Positions 33,912-46,517 are shown, counted from the first letter of the stretch. The stretch: 64,000 bases of DNA from Ahaetulla prasina (GCF_028640845.1 NC_080539.1:163506236-163570235); one strand, 5' to 3'. The notes: generated by a model from the letters alone, not told the origin. Translations and numbers: made by a program.

Positions 33912-34102
33912 CAGTGGTGGGATTCAGCCTGTTCTCTCCGGATCGGGCGAACCGATAGTGGTGACTGAGGGAGGCTCCGCCCACCCACCTGAACGTAATG
34001 CACGAGCACTGTGCATGCGCAGAAGGTCATGCGCATGCACAGACGAGGCATGTGTGCTCACATTTGCGAACCAGTAGGGAAGGTAAGTGAATCCCACTGC
34101 TG
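33912..34102. mobile_element. hAT MITE with perfect 8-bp target duplication
   Basis: Ends cagtggtgggattca and tgaatcccactgctg, flanked by gttcatag at 33904-33911 and 34103-34110. It shares its ends with the inner element at 12354, with a different, GC-rich interior. Confidence 0.9.
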
Positions 34103-34140
34103 GTTCATAGCCTATTTTTCTAAACAGATTTGAGCACTTG

Positions 34141-34300
34141 GCCTGGCCTGTCTGGATTCATAAGTTAAGTAGTGTCAGGCTGGAATGGGAGGATTCTAGA
34201 GAAGTTCCTTGTCTGTAAACTAGAAAGTTTTAAATATTAGTTTAACACTGAGGTGACTGGAATATAAATTTAATCAAACAATCAGTCAATCAATCAATCT
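34141..34300 (+). mobile_element. 5S rRNA-derived SINE, decayed
   Basis: gcctggcctgtctggattca, aagttaagtagtgtcaggct and ggaatgggagga follow the order of the 5S rRNA interior with a gap. It ends near an (AATC)n run at about 34277-34298. Confidence 0.5.
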
Positions 34301-34959
34301 GTGTTCTCTAAGAAGTTAGTGCCAAATCAGTTCTGCAGTGCTGCCAAAAAAATTTTACGCACATAGATGAACTCATCAAAATTCAAATTAGAAGAGATTT
34401 TGCCTTCTTTCTGACCATAACACATAAGAGAGTATCTTAGTTATAAAAGTTGGGTCACCTAGACTGGAAAATCCATATAGGGATTTCGTAATAATTGGCA
34501 ATATCTTTTTTTATTTTATAACTAGAAATAAAGTACTGCTCTGTTTTGAAACATGTTTAATTTCTTACTTGGGAATTTGAAGTGTGGTTCCCGCACGATA
34601 CCAGCAAATTTTCTAATTTAATGTTTGGATTGTATTCTTGTCTTTTACTGTAGTTAGAAAAATATTTTTTTCTTCATAATTATAATTATTCTTAGTGAAT
34701 CAGGTTTTTATTTTGTTAGAAAAGAGAATATTTAGGTCACATAAAGAATGTGGTTATAGGCTTGATTTATTTGTGCTGTGAATTTTATAGCAAGTTTTAA
34801 AATAAGTAAAAGGGTAACGGCTTGGCTAAATTGTTAGATGAAATAAATGAAGCATTGTGCTAGCATGCAAATTAAGTGGTAAATTAAGTCAAGTTGATAA
34901 TAGATAATTAATAAAATATTTAAATTAAAATGTCATGGAAAGTATTTTAGACTGTGGGG
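34301..34959. other. unassigned
   Basis: AT-rich, no gene or repeat recognised. Confidence 0.35.
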
Positions 34960-35055
34960 CAGGGTGGATTTGATTTAAATCAAGTCGATTTAAATCATGA
35001 TTTAAATCATTAGTAAAAAGGTTTGATTTAAATCAACTTGATTTAAATCATAATT
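34960..35055. repeat. gatttaaatc palindromic repeat, possible hAT-like end
   Basis: Starts cagggtggatttgatttaaa and carries the self-complementary word gatttaaatc several times. Only one terminus can be placed, so the class is uncertain. The frame at 35150-35377 downstream is not recognised. Confidence 0.45.
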
Positions 35056-35378
35056 TTTAAAGAGCAACTGTCCTACAGCTGCTCTTCTGACCCGCTGTTG
35101 ACTCACTGACAGTCCCATTCAGTTTAATGAGATAGCTGTTGAGGCGGCAGTGACACAACAAGGTGAGGTACGTGGCAGGCAGCAGGTGAGCGGATGCCAT
35201 CAGAAGGTTGAACTGAGTTGTACTCTCCAGTTCAGGCGTGGTCTAGACCTATACTACTGTAGGGTTTTTCAGATTGTCTTCTGCAGAATTCTGATGTTCT
35301 GCAAGAACTTAATGGAATTCATGACTGAAACCAAAAAGAAAATTAGCTCAATCAGCCAATCATTTTTAAAAGAATAAT

Positions 35379-35601
35379 AGCAATAGAACTTAAGACTTAT
35401 ATACCACTTCATAGTCTTTATAGCACTAAGTGGTTTACAGAGTCAGCTTATTGCCCCCCAACAATCTGGGTCCTCATTTTACCAACCTTGGAAGGATGGA
35501 AGGCTGAGTCAACCTTGAGCCCCTACAGGATCGAACTGCTGGCAGTGAGCAGAGTTAGTCTGCAGCACTGCATTTCAAACACTGCACCACCACGGCTCTT
35601 A
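35379..35601 (-). mobile_element. tRNA-derived SINE
   Basis: Reverse copy of the 26398 family: tatataccacttcatag, gtttacagagtcagctt, atggaaggctgagtcaa, and a decayed head near 35560-35600. Confidence 0.72.
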
Positions 35602-35774
35602 ATAGTTTCCGAGCCGCCAGACAGCTGATTTGTGCTGTCTGAGCGGCTCTACAAGATTGTGGGGCTGGTGGTCTAAAAAAAGACTGCTATCAACGACGCG
35701 GCGCCACAGGAAGTCCATGGCTCTTAATGCACAGGAAGGGGTAGGCCTGTGAAAAAATGCCATGGCTACCCCAT

Positions 35775-36697
35775 ATGGGATCTCACGAAGGTCTTGAATG
35801 CATTTACCAGGGCTCTCTTTGAACCGCTGAGGGAGACCAGCCTTAACGTTGGCTCTCCGAGATGGCGGCTCTTTGTGTCTTAGACACTGACAGGGTCATC
35901 CTCAGGTTAGATCGCACCTTCATCCCAAAGGTTAACTCCACGTTCCACAGGTTTCAGGAATTGGTTCTTCCCAGTTTCTGCCCCGATCTAGTACACCAGC
36001 TGGAACGCTTGTGAATACCTTAGACGTCCGGAGAGCCCTCCACATTTACCTTAAGAGGACCTCCTTGCTTCGGAGGATGGAGGCTCTCTTCATGTCCTTT
36101 CAACCAGCCACCATGGGTCTTAAGGCCTCAGCCTCTACCATAGGTAGATAGCTTTGAGCTTGCATTGCAAAGGCATACAAGGCCCAAGCCTTGCCTGCCC
36201 TGAGGTGTATCACCGCCACTCTAGTAGGAGTGCGGCTACCTTGGCGGCTTGGGCTACCCTGCCCCCTTGGAGGAGATTTGCAGGGCTGCCACATGGACAT
36301 CCCCATCTCCTTCATCCATTATAAATTGGATGCATTTGGGTCAGTGGAAGCCGCCTATGGGCGCAGGGTTCTCCAATGAGTTCGTACTATCCAGAGGACG
36401 TTGGGCCGGGTGGCTCCCTTCCGATAGGACTTCGCTTTGGTATATTCCATGCCTGGCTGCCAGTCCCACTCCGCTGGAGAATGGGCATTGGTCCTACCTG
36501 AATGCCCTTTCTCTGTATGGTGGGACCGGCAACCAGCCCCACCCTTGGCTGCCTGGGTCCTGTGAGGATGGCAGGGGGTGGACGGTGTTTCCCATTTCCT
36601 GGGGTAGGGAGTAACCTTGTTTTTTGCAGCTCAGAGCATCGGTCTGCTGCATCATACAGAGAAAGGACATTCAGGTAGGACCAATGCTCATTCTGTT
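35775..36697 (+). mobile_element. second DIRS element, right-end relic
   Basis: Matches 24522-25635 of the first DIRS element: gggatctcacgaagg, ccggagagccctcc, catgcctggctgcc, ctgaatgccctttctctg, and the terminus accaatgctcattct. It holds the recombinase C-terminal half, with stops and shifts. The Tyr region (HYKLD) is at about 36318-36332. About 115 bases covering the right inverted terminal repeat are missing near 36655. Confidence 0.8.
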
Positions 36698-37231
36698 ATT
36701 CTGATGATTCCTCCCTCCCTCCCTCCCTTTGAAAATGTTGTTCTGGAGATTTTCCAGAATAGTATGGTTACCGATGCTGAATTTTTCAATAATCAAAGCA
36801 AATTGCCATTCCATCACATATCTTCAGTGGAAAACCTCCATTAGAACAGCATATGAAAGCTATAATACTATCTAATTAGATCATTTTCTATATGGGGAAG
36901 GCAAAATCAGCTGTATGCTCTTTTCTGATTCATCACCTAATTTCCTCCATTAATTAGTTCTTACCCATAATGGCAAAATCATGCACATGTTAAGGGAGAC
37001 TTTGCGCAAAACTAAGTATGGTTTATGACATTACGCTGTAAAATAATTCATGTAATATATAACCTGTTATTCCCCTTGCTGCCAAAAGTGAATTTTATTA
37101 AAATTCAGTACCGATACAATTAAAATCTTGGCATTGAAACATTTCACTTCTCTAAATACTTCTGTTATATACTGTATGTCTGAGTGTAATTTTTATAATT
37201 CCAGGTAACTTCCCAAGTAAGGAATGCAGGG
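36698..37231. other. unassigned
   Basis: A short CCCT run is at 36710-36727. No gene recognised. Confidence 0.35.
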
Positions 37232-37676
37232 GGTACTACAGGGAGATACTGTAGGGCTTGGGAGGGCTAGAACAGGCCGTGTGTGAATTTGGGGTGGGGG
37301 CAGAAAAGGGCTTGGTGCAGCCTGCCTGGGGACCAAGGAAGGTCAGAGAGTGGATGGCACAGTGGGGCATGAATCCAGGAAGGCTGGTGAGTAAGTGGTT
37401 TGCCACAACCCCAGGAAGGCTGAGAGCAAATTACCAGAGGGACTTGTGACCTTCCCATTGATTTTGCTTATGGAAAGCTAGCGGGGAGGGTCACAAATGG
37501 TGACCATGAGACATTGCAACAGTTGTAAGATAAGCTGTTTGCCCAGTCACCAAATCATGATCAAGTGACTGTGAGGTGCTGCGATGGCTGGAACCTCAAG
37601 GACTGGTTATATGTAAGTACCATACTTATTCAGTGCCATTGAAAGTTTGAATAGTGAATGAGTGGTACTACCTGTA
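37232..37676 (+). mobile_element. CAGGTAGTCC-type element, left half diverged
   Basis: The right half has cccattgattttgctta, gacattgcaacagttgtaag, ttcagtgccattg and ends ggtactacctgta. The left half (G-rich) does not match full copies, so its start is uncertain. Confidence 0.55.
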
Positions 37677-37791
37677 CTTGACATTTTCTGCTATTTAATG
37701 TATGTAGAGTTTTGATGTATGTAGAATTTCTTCTTTGTTTTAAAGGCCGGCCTTAGAATGCCTATGTCTAACTTTGCAATGTAGTTTAAAA

Positions 37792-37969
37792 CAGCCCCCC
37801 CACCAACCTTTTGGGCACCAGGGAGCAGTTCCATGGAGAGAGGTTTTTCTGGGGCGTGTTTTTCATGCTGCCTGCATCCTGTAGATGGGGCTTCACTTGT
37901 TTGCACGGCCCAGTTTCTGGCATGCTATGGACTGGTGCCAGTCCAAAGATCGGGAGTTGGAGTCCCCTG
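37792..37969. mobile_element. hAT MITE with perfect 8-bp target duplication
   Basis: Left end cagcccccccaccaacc, right end gagttggagtcccctg, flanked by gtttaaaa at 37784-37791 and 37970-37977. It provides the full form of the fragment at 11800. Confidence 0.88.
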
Positions 37970-38102
37970 GTTTAAAAACATAGTCCACAAAGCGCAAGAT
38001 GAAACAAAATAAAAAGTATGTGCAGAAATAAGTTCCTTTTGCAACGGCATGTCTCTCCTACAATGCTTGAAAGGTAAGAACATCTTGAAAAATCGTTATA
38101 TT

Positions 38103-38375
38103 GGCCTCTGGTGGCTCAGACTGCTAAAACAGTCTGTTATTAACACAGCTACTTGCAATTACTGCAGGTTCAAGTCCCACCAGGCCCAAGGTTGACTCAG
38201 CCTTCCATCCTTTATAAGGTAGGTAAAATGAGGACCCAGATTGTTGGGGGGCAATAAGTTGACTTTGTATATAATATACAAATGGATGAAGACTATTGCT
38301 TAACATAGTGTAAGCCGCCCTGAGTCTTCGGAGAAGAGCGGGATATAAATGCAAATAAAAATAAATAAATATTGG
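38103..38375 (+). mobile_element. tRNA-derived SINE, full length
   Basis: The head has a box A-like tggctcagac and a box B ggttcaagtcc (38167-38177). The body is as in 26398 but with a different tail, gtaagccgccctgagtcttc then atataaatg and an (AAATA)n end. This is a retroposon, not a tRNA gene. Confidence 0.8.
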
Positions 38376-39346
38376 TAATAGCATGCATGTTCTGTTCTGC
38401 CTTCTAAGGTTGAAACTCCTTCTTTGTGGTCTAATTAAGTCTGATACAACAAGTTATTTACATTAATGATTATTACTATTCATTTGCTAACAATAATAAT
38501 TACTGTAAAATACTAGAAGTACTCCTTTTCATAGGTTTTTAGGCATGAGACCCTTCTCATTTTGGCCATATAATACTCAATGTTATTTTTCCCCTTTGGC
38601 CAGTTTCCAGCTGTTGCAGGTAACTAGATTTTAAAACTAGACTTATCACAAATTCCTTTTCATTTGGAGGGCTGATTTCAGTCTACAAATAACAAATATA
38701 TAATCATATCCATAATCATTGCCTTCTGCCCCTAGGTTTATATTAGTGTCCTTGAAAATTAAAATTGTATACTAAGAACATCTGAAGGGCCTGATATCCT
38801 TTTATTTATTAATTCAGTTTTCTAAAAAAAATTTCACTCCTTTTCCACATAGGGATGTTTGTTTCCCAAAATAGGAGCTAACCTCTTCTCTGTTTATACT
38901 CCTCATTTCCTTTTGCATTGTACCCAAATAACATAAGGCATTACTTGCATCTTATAATAAAATAAAACAATTTTAAAAAGTAATTGCAAAGCATAAAAAC
39001 TTTTTTCTTATTTTGAAAATAGCTACTGCAAAGCCAATTCTAACCTTTTCATGTATTTGGAGATAATATATTTGGTGCTATATCTTCTCATTATTTCATT
39101 TTGAAATAACTTTAGCGTAACCTTCTACTTTAATTATAACTAATGTGGTATATTAGAAAGTAATGTGTTTATGTTGTAGCAATCGGATTTGTGTCTGTTC
39201 AAGCCTCAATAAAATTCCATTGTCTCTTCAAAACCTATGCAGTGTTTGAACACTTGTATGTTTAAACCTATGTATTTATGGGTAAGCGTTTTGAAAATAC
39301 AGATAGTAAGAAACAATTAGATTGTTACTAATGAGTGTAGTCTTCT
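38376..39346. other. unassigned
   Basis: AT-rich, no gene or repeat recognised. Confidence 0.35.
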
Positions 39347-39746
39347 TGTCAGGTTCCAGGTAATGGACCCATCACAAATCAAACTCCAAATTTCATTTCT
39401 TCAAAGAACAAATTTATTTAGATACAGCATCTTGGCATGAACTGGTAGAAAGCCAGTACTGAAAGTTCCTGCGCTTTCCATCCCAGTATAAGAAGTAAGA
39501 ATTTCTCAATTTTTCAAAACAATCTGTCACATTGTAACCAAGATGAGAGCTGGTTGCTTGGCGACTTCTCTCCTCTTCCTCTGGCTAGCCAGCCATTGGA
39601 ATGTACTTGACTCATCAGCTAGCTGTATTATTTGGGCTGAAGTCTTCCTCTTCCTCAACTCTCCCCCCTTCAGCTCCAAACTGTATCATGTTAGAGTAAC
39701 CAAGGATATAAACAATCCCACACCCTGATCAAATTCAGGCTTGACA
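39347..39746 (-). mobile_element. solo LTR, about 400 bp
   Basis: Bounded by tgtcagg at the left and gcttgaca at the right (TG..CA ends with a tgtca/tgaca inverted repeat). Flanks are cttct and cttat, a five-base target duplication with one change. A tttatt at 39413-39418 reads as a poly(A) signal on the minus strand, which sets the orientation. No internal coding region is left. Retrovirus-like or other LTR class cannot be decided by eye. Confidence 0.65.
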
Positions 39747-39751
39747 CTTAT

Positions 39752-41095
39752 GATAGAATTTCCTTCTCTTTAATGTTCTATTGCAAGTGCTAAGTAAGAG
39801 GTGGAATGGGAACATAAGTGACGGAGCTGGAAAAAAAATTAATGATCTGTTTTAATGTAAATTCTAATCTTGGGTCATTTCACTCCTTTTTTGTGTAACA
39901 GATTTTATAAAATACCTTTCCTTAGTCTAATATATACCAGATGTTTTTGGCTGCAATTCCCTTTATTCCTGACTATTAACATACAGGCTCAGTATGATGA
40001 AAGTCTTATGTTAAGAAAGCATTTGCTCTAGGATAACATGTTTTCATTTACTTTAAATTAACGTTCTTTGTTCATTTGTTTTACATTGCTATGTACATTG
40101 CTATTCTCTAGCCCCTCTAGTTCAAATTAGGAACTTAAATCTATATTTTGTCAGTGAATTTACATATTTTTATAATATATATATATATATTATATTTTTA
40201 TATATTTTGTCAGTGAGTTTACATCTTTTATAGATGTCTTCATCAACTTCTCTCGCATTTGTCCTGCCTTGCAATCTGGGTTTTTGTTAATTATTCAAGG
40301 AACTCTAGTTTGTTGTCTTGTTCCAAAATCCTATTTTAATTTTTTTTTTTTAAGAAAATGCTGTTCCTTTCCTTCTGCACTCAAAAGTAGATTTGCATAT
40401 TGCTTCTTCATCAGCAGTGACCCTGGCAGTGTCACAAGCGCAAGGAGAGTTGTATGGTATTTTGTACTTGCTTTACTGTTTGTTCAAATTCTACACGATT
40501 TGTTGTAGCATGCTTCAGGGTTCTTTTTTAGTCTTCAGAGATTTAGCTTAAGACATAATATAAGGATCTGTTGGTTGGCGGAACCGAATTTATGCAGAAT
40601 GACTTCAGTTATAATGCTGTTCTTCCAAATTGTTTTGAACCTCTTCATCTGTCATTCATTTGCAACAAACAATACCAGGTCATTTTTAATTGCTCCCAAG
40701 AGCTGATCAAATCCGTACAAGATCCTTTGTTGTTGTTGTTATTTTCATAGTTTGCACCTGTTGAAGGAAATATTTCTGGGCACATCAGCGTTGTTTCATG
40801 GACCTCATCAAATGCCTGCCTTTAACACCGTCTCATTATTGAAGTTGTCCCTTTTTACTGCATTTCCTGGATTTCTCTGAACATCTGCAATTAGTCTTCT
40901 ATCTTTTGAAACCATATGGATCAGTCTAGAGCTCAGTACTGTAGAGGATCTTAATGTAAAGTACGTGTAACAACAAACAATGGATATTTGTTTATTACAC
41001 AGAAAGCCTTTTTATATACAATAGCTCACTTCAGCTCTACGTTTTGCATAAGAAAACAGGACAAAATGTATTTTGTAAATTTGTGTATATTGGTT
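39752..41095. other. unassigned
   Basis: AT-rich. A short duplicated word ttttgtcagtga occurs on both sides of a (TA)n run (about 40148-40218). No gene recognised. Confidence 0.35.
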
Positions 41096-41325
41096 CGTGT
41101 ATCTTCCTGCCAGTGTTGATTCTTGATGACTGCTTGGATTAGTCCCTGCAGGTTTTTTGGGGCAGGGTTTTTCAGAAGCGGTTTGCTATTACCATCTGCT
41201 CAGGGCTAAGAGAGAATATCTGGCCCAAGGTCACCTTCTGGTTTAACGCCTAAGGCTGGATTAGAACTCAGTTTCTTGGTTTCTAGTTTGGTGTTTTAAC
41301 CACTACACCAAACTGGGTCTTTTTA
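41096..41325 (-). mobile_element. tRNA-derived SINE
   Basis: In reverse it reads a head gtttggtgtagtggttaaa, a B-box-like gagttctaatcc and the body word gtgaccttgggccaga. Same family as 17676. Confidence 0.72.
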
Positions 41326-42569
41326 TTTTTTTCCATTAGGCAACTCTGAGTTCTTTGAAAATTCAATTAATTATCAATTAGAAGTCCCAGAATTAGCAAT
41401 TCTATGTTTTTTGTTAGTAAAAATTAGCTCAACATTAACTTGGTATATAACTGCAGACTTCATCATGCCTCTAGCCAGCCTATTGTTTTCTCTATAGGAA
41501 ACAATTTATATTTAGACTGGTAGATAAAAATACACCAAACTTCAATCAGTCAATCAATCAATTTTATTTTGGTCTTTCACTAGCATAAATTATAGAACAA
41601 AACAAAATTAAACACAACTTTATGAAATATTTTATAACATAAAGACACTGAATAATATTAAATGTTAATAACATGAAATACCTATGAGAATAAGATCTAT
41701 AAACCAATTACTACAAGCATATAACATAAAATGCATTTAGTATAAAATGCCCATGAGATTAAGATCCATAAACAAAAAAAACCCCTTCAAGCAAATAGCC
41801 TATATACATCTAAATCCTATAAACTATTTATCAAATTTATAATGCACTATAAAATACTTATAAAGTTAAATCTATAAAACCAAAAACTTAAATAGATAAG
41901 TTAATTGATTTAAGGTATGTAAAATATTCTAACTTAACCAAAATAAAAATATAAATATTGAATATTTATAGTCCAGTTTACATGCATTTCCCACTGTATT
42001 CTGTATGTGAGGCACAAAATCTATTGTACTTAATGGAAGATTTAGTATCCAGAAATGATCCATGGGCATAGTATTCTTAAGTAATGTCTGCTATAAACAC
42101 TTATATGTACAGTGAATGGTATCATCTTTAGCTTTCTATTCACAACAATACGGATGGATTAAAGGAATCTTTCTACATCTTCCTTTTATTTTAATAGTGA
42201 AAAGCTGTTGGTGTGAAATAGATGGAAAGATCAAAAAGATATCCTGATCTAAAGACTCCAAAAATTGACACAGATAGGACTAGTGACAACTTTGAGGAAG
42301 AAGTTGAGACTGAGCTATCTGAAATGGAGAACAAAGTCATTGACTTGCTTCTTCCTTTGAGTAATCTTTTGAACAAGCTCGTTCCAATGTAATACCATCT
42401 AATATCTCATAAGGCTCAGGGTGCCTAGTTGGAGGCTGTCCATCACTCTACCCATGTACCTATTTCCAAATCTTCAGAAATATTTTTGCTTCATTTTACA
42501 AGGGAATCACTATGGATGTGTTCCATTCATAAATTTGCTGAGCAATCCCAAGATGATTAACATTGATAA
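41326..42569. other. AT-rich stretch, possible old LINE 3' region
   Basis: From about 41553 it opens with (AATC)n-like units and tttattttggtctttcac, as at the 3' end of a reverse-oriented LINE. The rest, including a minus-strand frame at 42191-42376, matches no family I can name. Confidence 0.3.
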
Positions 42570-42640
42570 CAGAGTTGGAAGGGCCCTTGGAGGTCTTCTA
42601 GTCCAAGCCCCTGGTCATGCAGGAAACCCTATACCATTTC
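42570..42640 (-). mobile_element. CR1 3' end fragment
   Basis: aacagagttggaagggccct, ggaggtcttctagtcca and gcaggaaaccctatacca are the reverse CR1 end. Confidence 0.75.
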
Positions 42641-45505
42641 CTCTTGCTGCCCAGTGGGTATTTGCACAAATTGGCTTTATGCTTGCTTGCTTGGTTGATT
42701 TAGTTAGTTAGTTAGTAGTTATCTAGCTAGCTAGCTAGTTAGCTTATAGACTACCCCAATCTATCACAACTCTGGGTACCTTACAGAGTAAGACATGCAT
42801 AGACAAAAGAAGAAAGTTATGAAAAACAGACACCATCTAATAAATCAAAGCACAAGGAGTTTCTCTTCCACTCCAACCCCAAGGTCAGGGGAAAGAGCCA
42901 TGTTCTAGTTGTTGTTGTTGTTTAAAGCCAGGATTGGAACCATATGAATCTCACAGAGACAGGCATCATGACGGAGAAGAACAAGTTCCTGAGTTGTACC
43001 AGGTGACAATGTTTGATTGATGGGACCCAAAGCATGCTTAGATATAAGTCAGGTAGAAAGTACTGTAGGTGGGTGGTACTTCAGTGTTCCTGATCTTCAT
43101 CAGTATTTTATTTTCACAGCAAATAAAACATGAATGTCACTTGATTTAAAAAGACAGTGAAATATTGCCAGCTGTAATGGTACATTAGCTTCAGCAAGGA
43201 TAGGGAAATTGAGGAGATCGAAAGCAAAACAAACAAGAGTTCTTATCACCTTGCAGTTCAAGTGTTAATATTTGAGACCTGTTCTTGAAGCATTTGCACT
43301 GGGGGTGTAGCTGCAGAACCTTGATGATCACATGGAATATACGGTAGTTTTTGTAGAGGACTCTTAAGTTGATATGGACACAACTTAAATATTAGTTATG
43401 TCTTTCCCTCTTTTCTAGTTTTTGAATATCTTGTCCAAAAAAGAATTCTAAGAAATGTGGTGGCTTGCAATTAGTTTGTAATTTTCTCTAAGATTTTCCT
43501 TCAGTTATAATTTAATATTTTTTCTCAACTTAGTTACCAATAGAACTATCCAAATAGTTCCACCTGCCAAGTTCTTCTACATAATACTTAGTATAGAAAA
43601 AATGGTGCCAGGTAGCTGAGTAATTCAAACTTCTACAATAGTGGATGACCATTTCAAAATAACCAAGATTATTGAGGGTTATATTTAGGTCATGAATTCA
43701 TTAAACATTTTGATTCCATTAAATTCAAATCTGGAAAATTGCTGGTAGAAGGAGAGGAGTTGGCAGCTTGATAAAATTGTCCAGGTCTGAACTTGGAAAA
43801 ACTGGAGAAAAAGGAGGTTTATTAGAAAGCAAAATTGACAATGTATTGATCAGGCTGAGCTTCCGTAAAGATACTACTTGATGCAGAAAGCAAATCTGGT
43901 CCAGACTAAATTGACAGTTTAGCTCAGGTAATGGGGAAGATGGCGTTCCTAACTGTGCTGTATCTTAAGATGGTAACACTGAACATGCTCTTCTACCAAA
44001 AATGGAAGATTTATCTGCGCTATTAAATTCTCCTAAGTTCACCAGAGGAAGATCTGTTTCAGTAAAGTTTATTCCTCCATAAACTGATTACTAACCTCAA
44101 GTGGGTGATAAATGGCTGCAATTAAATAATTTCATTTCTACATCAAGAGATTGAATTGAGTTATTGACTGAGTTATTTTAGAAGTTGTTTCAGGAGATTG
44201 CTTAAAAAGTGGTCAAAGCGAACGTAATTTGTAAAACTGATTTAACAACTGAATCTGGCTGTCATTCCATCTACTTGCTCTAGGAATCTTTATGAATTAA
44301 TTGCTCACTCTAGAAATTGTTGTAGCTGCGGGATCATTAAGCTTGGTCAATGTTTGCTAACACGTTTAACAGCACAAATTTGTCAGTAAATATTTGGGCA
44401 AAAAGTGAAAATTTCTGATAAATTCTGCAAAACATAACTTTGATACATTTTTTTCTGAGTTAATTACCATTAAAACTTTCCATGAAATGAAGATAGTGAC
44501 AAAACCAAATAATGGTAATGAAAAATGTGATCTCTTCATATTTCCAAACTCCACTCATTAAGGTGTGTGATACGGGTATATTGAAAAACCTAGCCAGTAG
44601 TAGCCATACAATAATATTAGAACCTCCAGTTTGTTATAAAGAAGCAAAAGTATTCCTGTTGTAAGATGAATTATGCATGATTTTTTAAAAGTACTAATTA
44701 GCAAAACCTCAGCTGGTATTTCCCATTGTCATTCCATCACTTAAAAAAGCAAATTTCTTCAGAGCTTGTAGCAGATTCTGTTGAAGATCATGATTCCTTA
44801 CAAATTGCACAAGGCTTGGAATCATGGAATAAAGGAGAATTGTTTTGGAAATGGTTTCAGGAGGCAGATGTCTATCAATAGTAAAAGAATCACTGCATTT
44901 GTTCAATATCTTTTAACTTTAGTGGCTAATATAAATAACAGAAGTTACAATGCCCCTTTTCCAGGCCAGTGGAAAGGGGCCTGGTTCTGTGCACTGCTGC
45001 TGAGTCAACTTTGCTCCATGGCTTCTGTTTTTCTTCTTTAGAATGGCATTTCTACCAGAGATGTTTAGGCAGAAGAGTTTTTAAGAGAGGAATTGGTCTA
45101 ACATTGTAATTATGGGCATTTCATAGACTCAGTTTGGCAGGCAATGCCATAATGGTATCAAAGTACAGCATTTTTCATAGCAAATGAATCAAAGGTGAGG
45201 TTGTAAATAAATGTACTTTACTAGCTGAGACATTGTTCTTATTATTTTGGTGGTATGGTTTGGTATAGAAGTGATGAGACGGGAAGGGAGATCGAATCTC
45301 TAGAAAGCCCCATATTGTGGGACTGCTCTAAGACTTTGATCCAACAGCATGAAGAAATGATTACATATAAAATATTTTGTTATCCTGAGAAGAAATGATT
45401 ATGATGGTACATAAATATAATAAATCAATGTACTTCTCTTTTGTGTTTGCATGACATAGCTAGCTCTCTATTACACTCTGTTAATTGTGTTATGTGTAAA
45501 TAATG
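42641..45505. other. unassigned, with a TAGC/TTAG microsatellite
   Basis: GCTT, TTAG and CTAG units at about 42680-42748 are followed by a decayed LINE-like tail (about 42752-42800). The rest is AT-rich with no gene recognised. Confidence 0.35.
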
Positions 45506-45558
45506 ATGTTATCCAGCGGTGTCGAACTCAAGGCCCGCAGGCCGGATTCAGCCCATGG

Positions 45559-46178
45559 TGTTGTGTCTTCAGCTCCCAAGCCTGGCCTCCTGGCAGAGAG
45601 TGACTCAGAGAGTGAGGGAGAAGAGCCGACAGGGCTTCCCTCTGCAGAACCTTCCTCTCTGGCTCCGCTCCAGGTTCCAGAGGCAGCCCAGATGGAGGAG
45701 ATGATGAGGCCTCTTTCTCCCACACCTTCCCCCTCCCAGGCAACGCCTCAAGACTCAGCTTCTGACAATCAGTCCTGGTTAAATCCGAGGCATCGCAGAA
45801 AGGAGAGGCGGGAACAACACAAGAAGGGGTGGGGCAGGCCTAGAGAGTGCTGAGTCATGGAGCCACACCCCACAGGGTATAAAAGCAGGAGGAGCTGCTC
45901 TATAGCTTTTTGTGACGGAAAAAAATGACTCTTGGAAACTTTGGCTGCAATATTTCGAGACTAAGACTTTGGCTTCTGGATTTCTGTTTATTTCTGAACT
46001 CTTGGTTGCTCCAGAAACGCACCGCAGTTACGCTGGCTTCTGAGGAGAGAACTTGAAGAGAACTTGGCAGGCAATCACAGGTTCATTGCCAGAACTGGTA
46101 TCTGTCGTAGGAATAAATTGCTGGCAGATATAGTCAGCTCGCGTGTCTTCTTGGTTGTGGTTGGAGGGGAACAGAACA
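45559..46178 (+). mobile_element. solo LTR, 620 bp
   Basis: Begins tgttgtgtc and ends gaacagaaca (TGTT..AACA), with catgg on both sides (45554-45558 and 46179-46183). Inside are tataaaa (45878-45884) and aataaa (46112-46117), spaced like promoter and poly(A) signal. No internal genes remain, so it is what is left after LTR-LTR recombination. Retrovirus-like or Gypsy/BEL origin is undecided. The 116-residue frame at 45503-45853 crosses the hAT/LTR border and is not a gene. Confidence 0.85.
45878..45884 (+). promoter_or_regulatory. TATA box of the solo LTR
   Basis: tataaaa in a GC-rich setting, about 230 bases before the aataaa. It is the natural transcription start signal of an LTR; whether it is still used is unknown. 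Confidence 0.6.
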
Positions 46179-46384
46179 CATGGGGTGCTTAGGTCTAGCC
46201 CATGGGACTGCCCTGAAAACAGGTAAGGACTGGCCTATAGTGCCTCTGCCAGTGAAAATGGATTCCGGGAGGGCTGCGCATGGCCCCCCCTAAGCTCCAT
46301 TTTTTCTGGCAGAGAGCTAGCAAAACAAACTAAAAGCAAAGCAAAACAAGAAGAAATGTTTCCCCTTTTGCATGTGAGCATCCA

Positions 46385-46517
46385 AGAAGGGACAGGAAAT
46401 GAGAAAGGAAAAGAGGAAAGACAAAGAAAAAGAAAAAGAAGGGAAGATAGGAAGGGAGCAAGGAAGGGAGAAGAAGAAGGAAGGAAGGTAGGAAGGAAGG
46501 AAGGAAGGAGAGAGAGA
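46385..46517 (+). repeat. purine-rich GGAA/AAAG tract
   Basis: Nearly all purine on this strand, with GGAA and AAAG units; part of the hAT interior. Confidence 0.85.

Noticed and set aside
34141..34205. Possible 5S rRNA gene
   Set aside because: Only part of the 5S interior is present, with a gap; it fits a decayed SINE head.
38103..38180. Possible tRNA gene (boxes A and B present)
   Set aside because: The boxes belong to a SINE head; the body, tail and repeat copies follow directly and no cloverleaf-length unit stands alone.
45503..45853. 116-residue acidic, Ser/Pro-rich frame
   Set aside because: Crosses the border between a hAT end and an LTR; no family signature, and the LTR U3 region is not expected to encode it.
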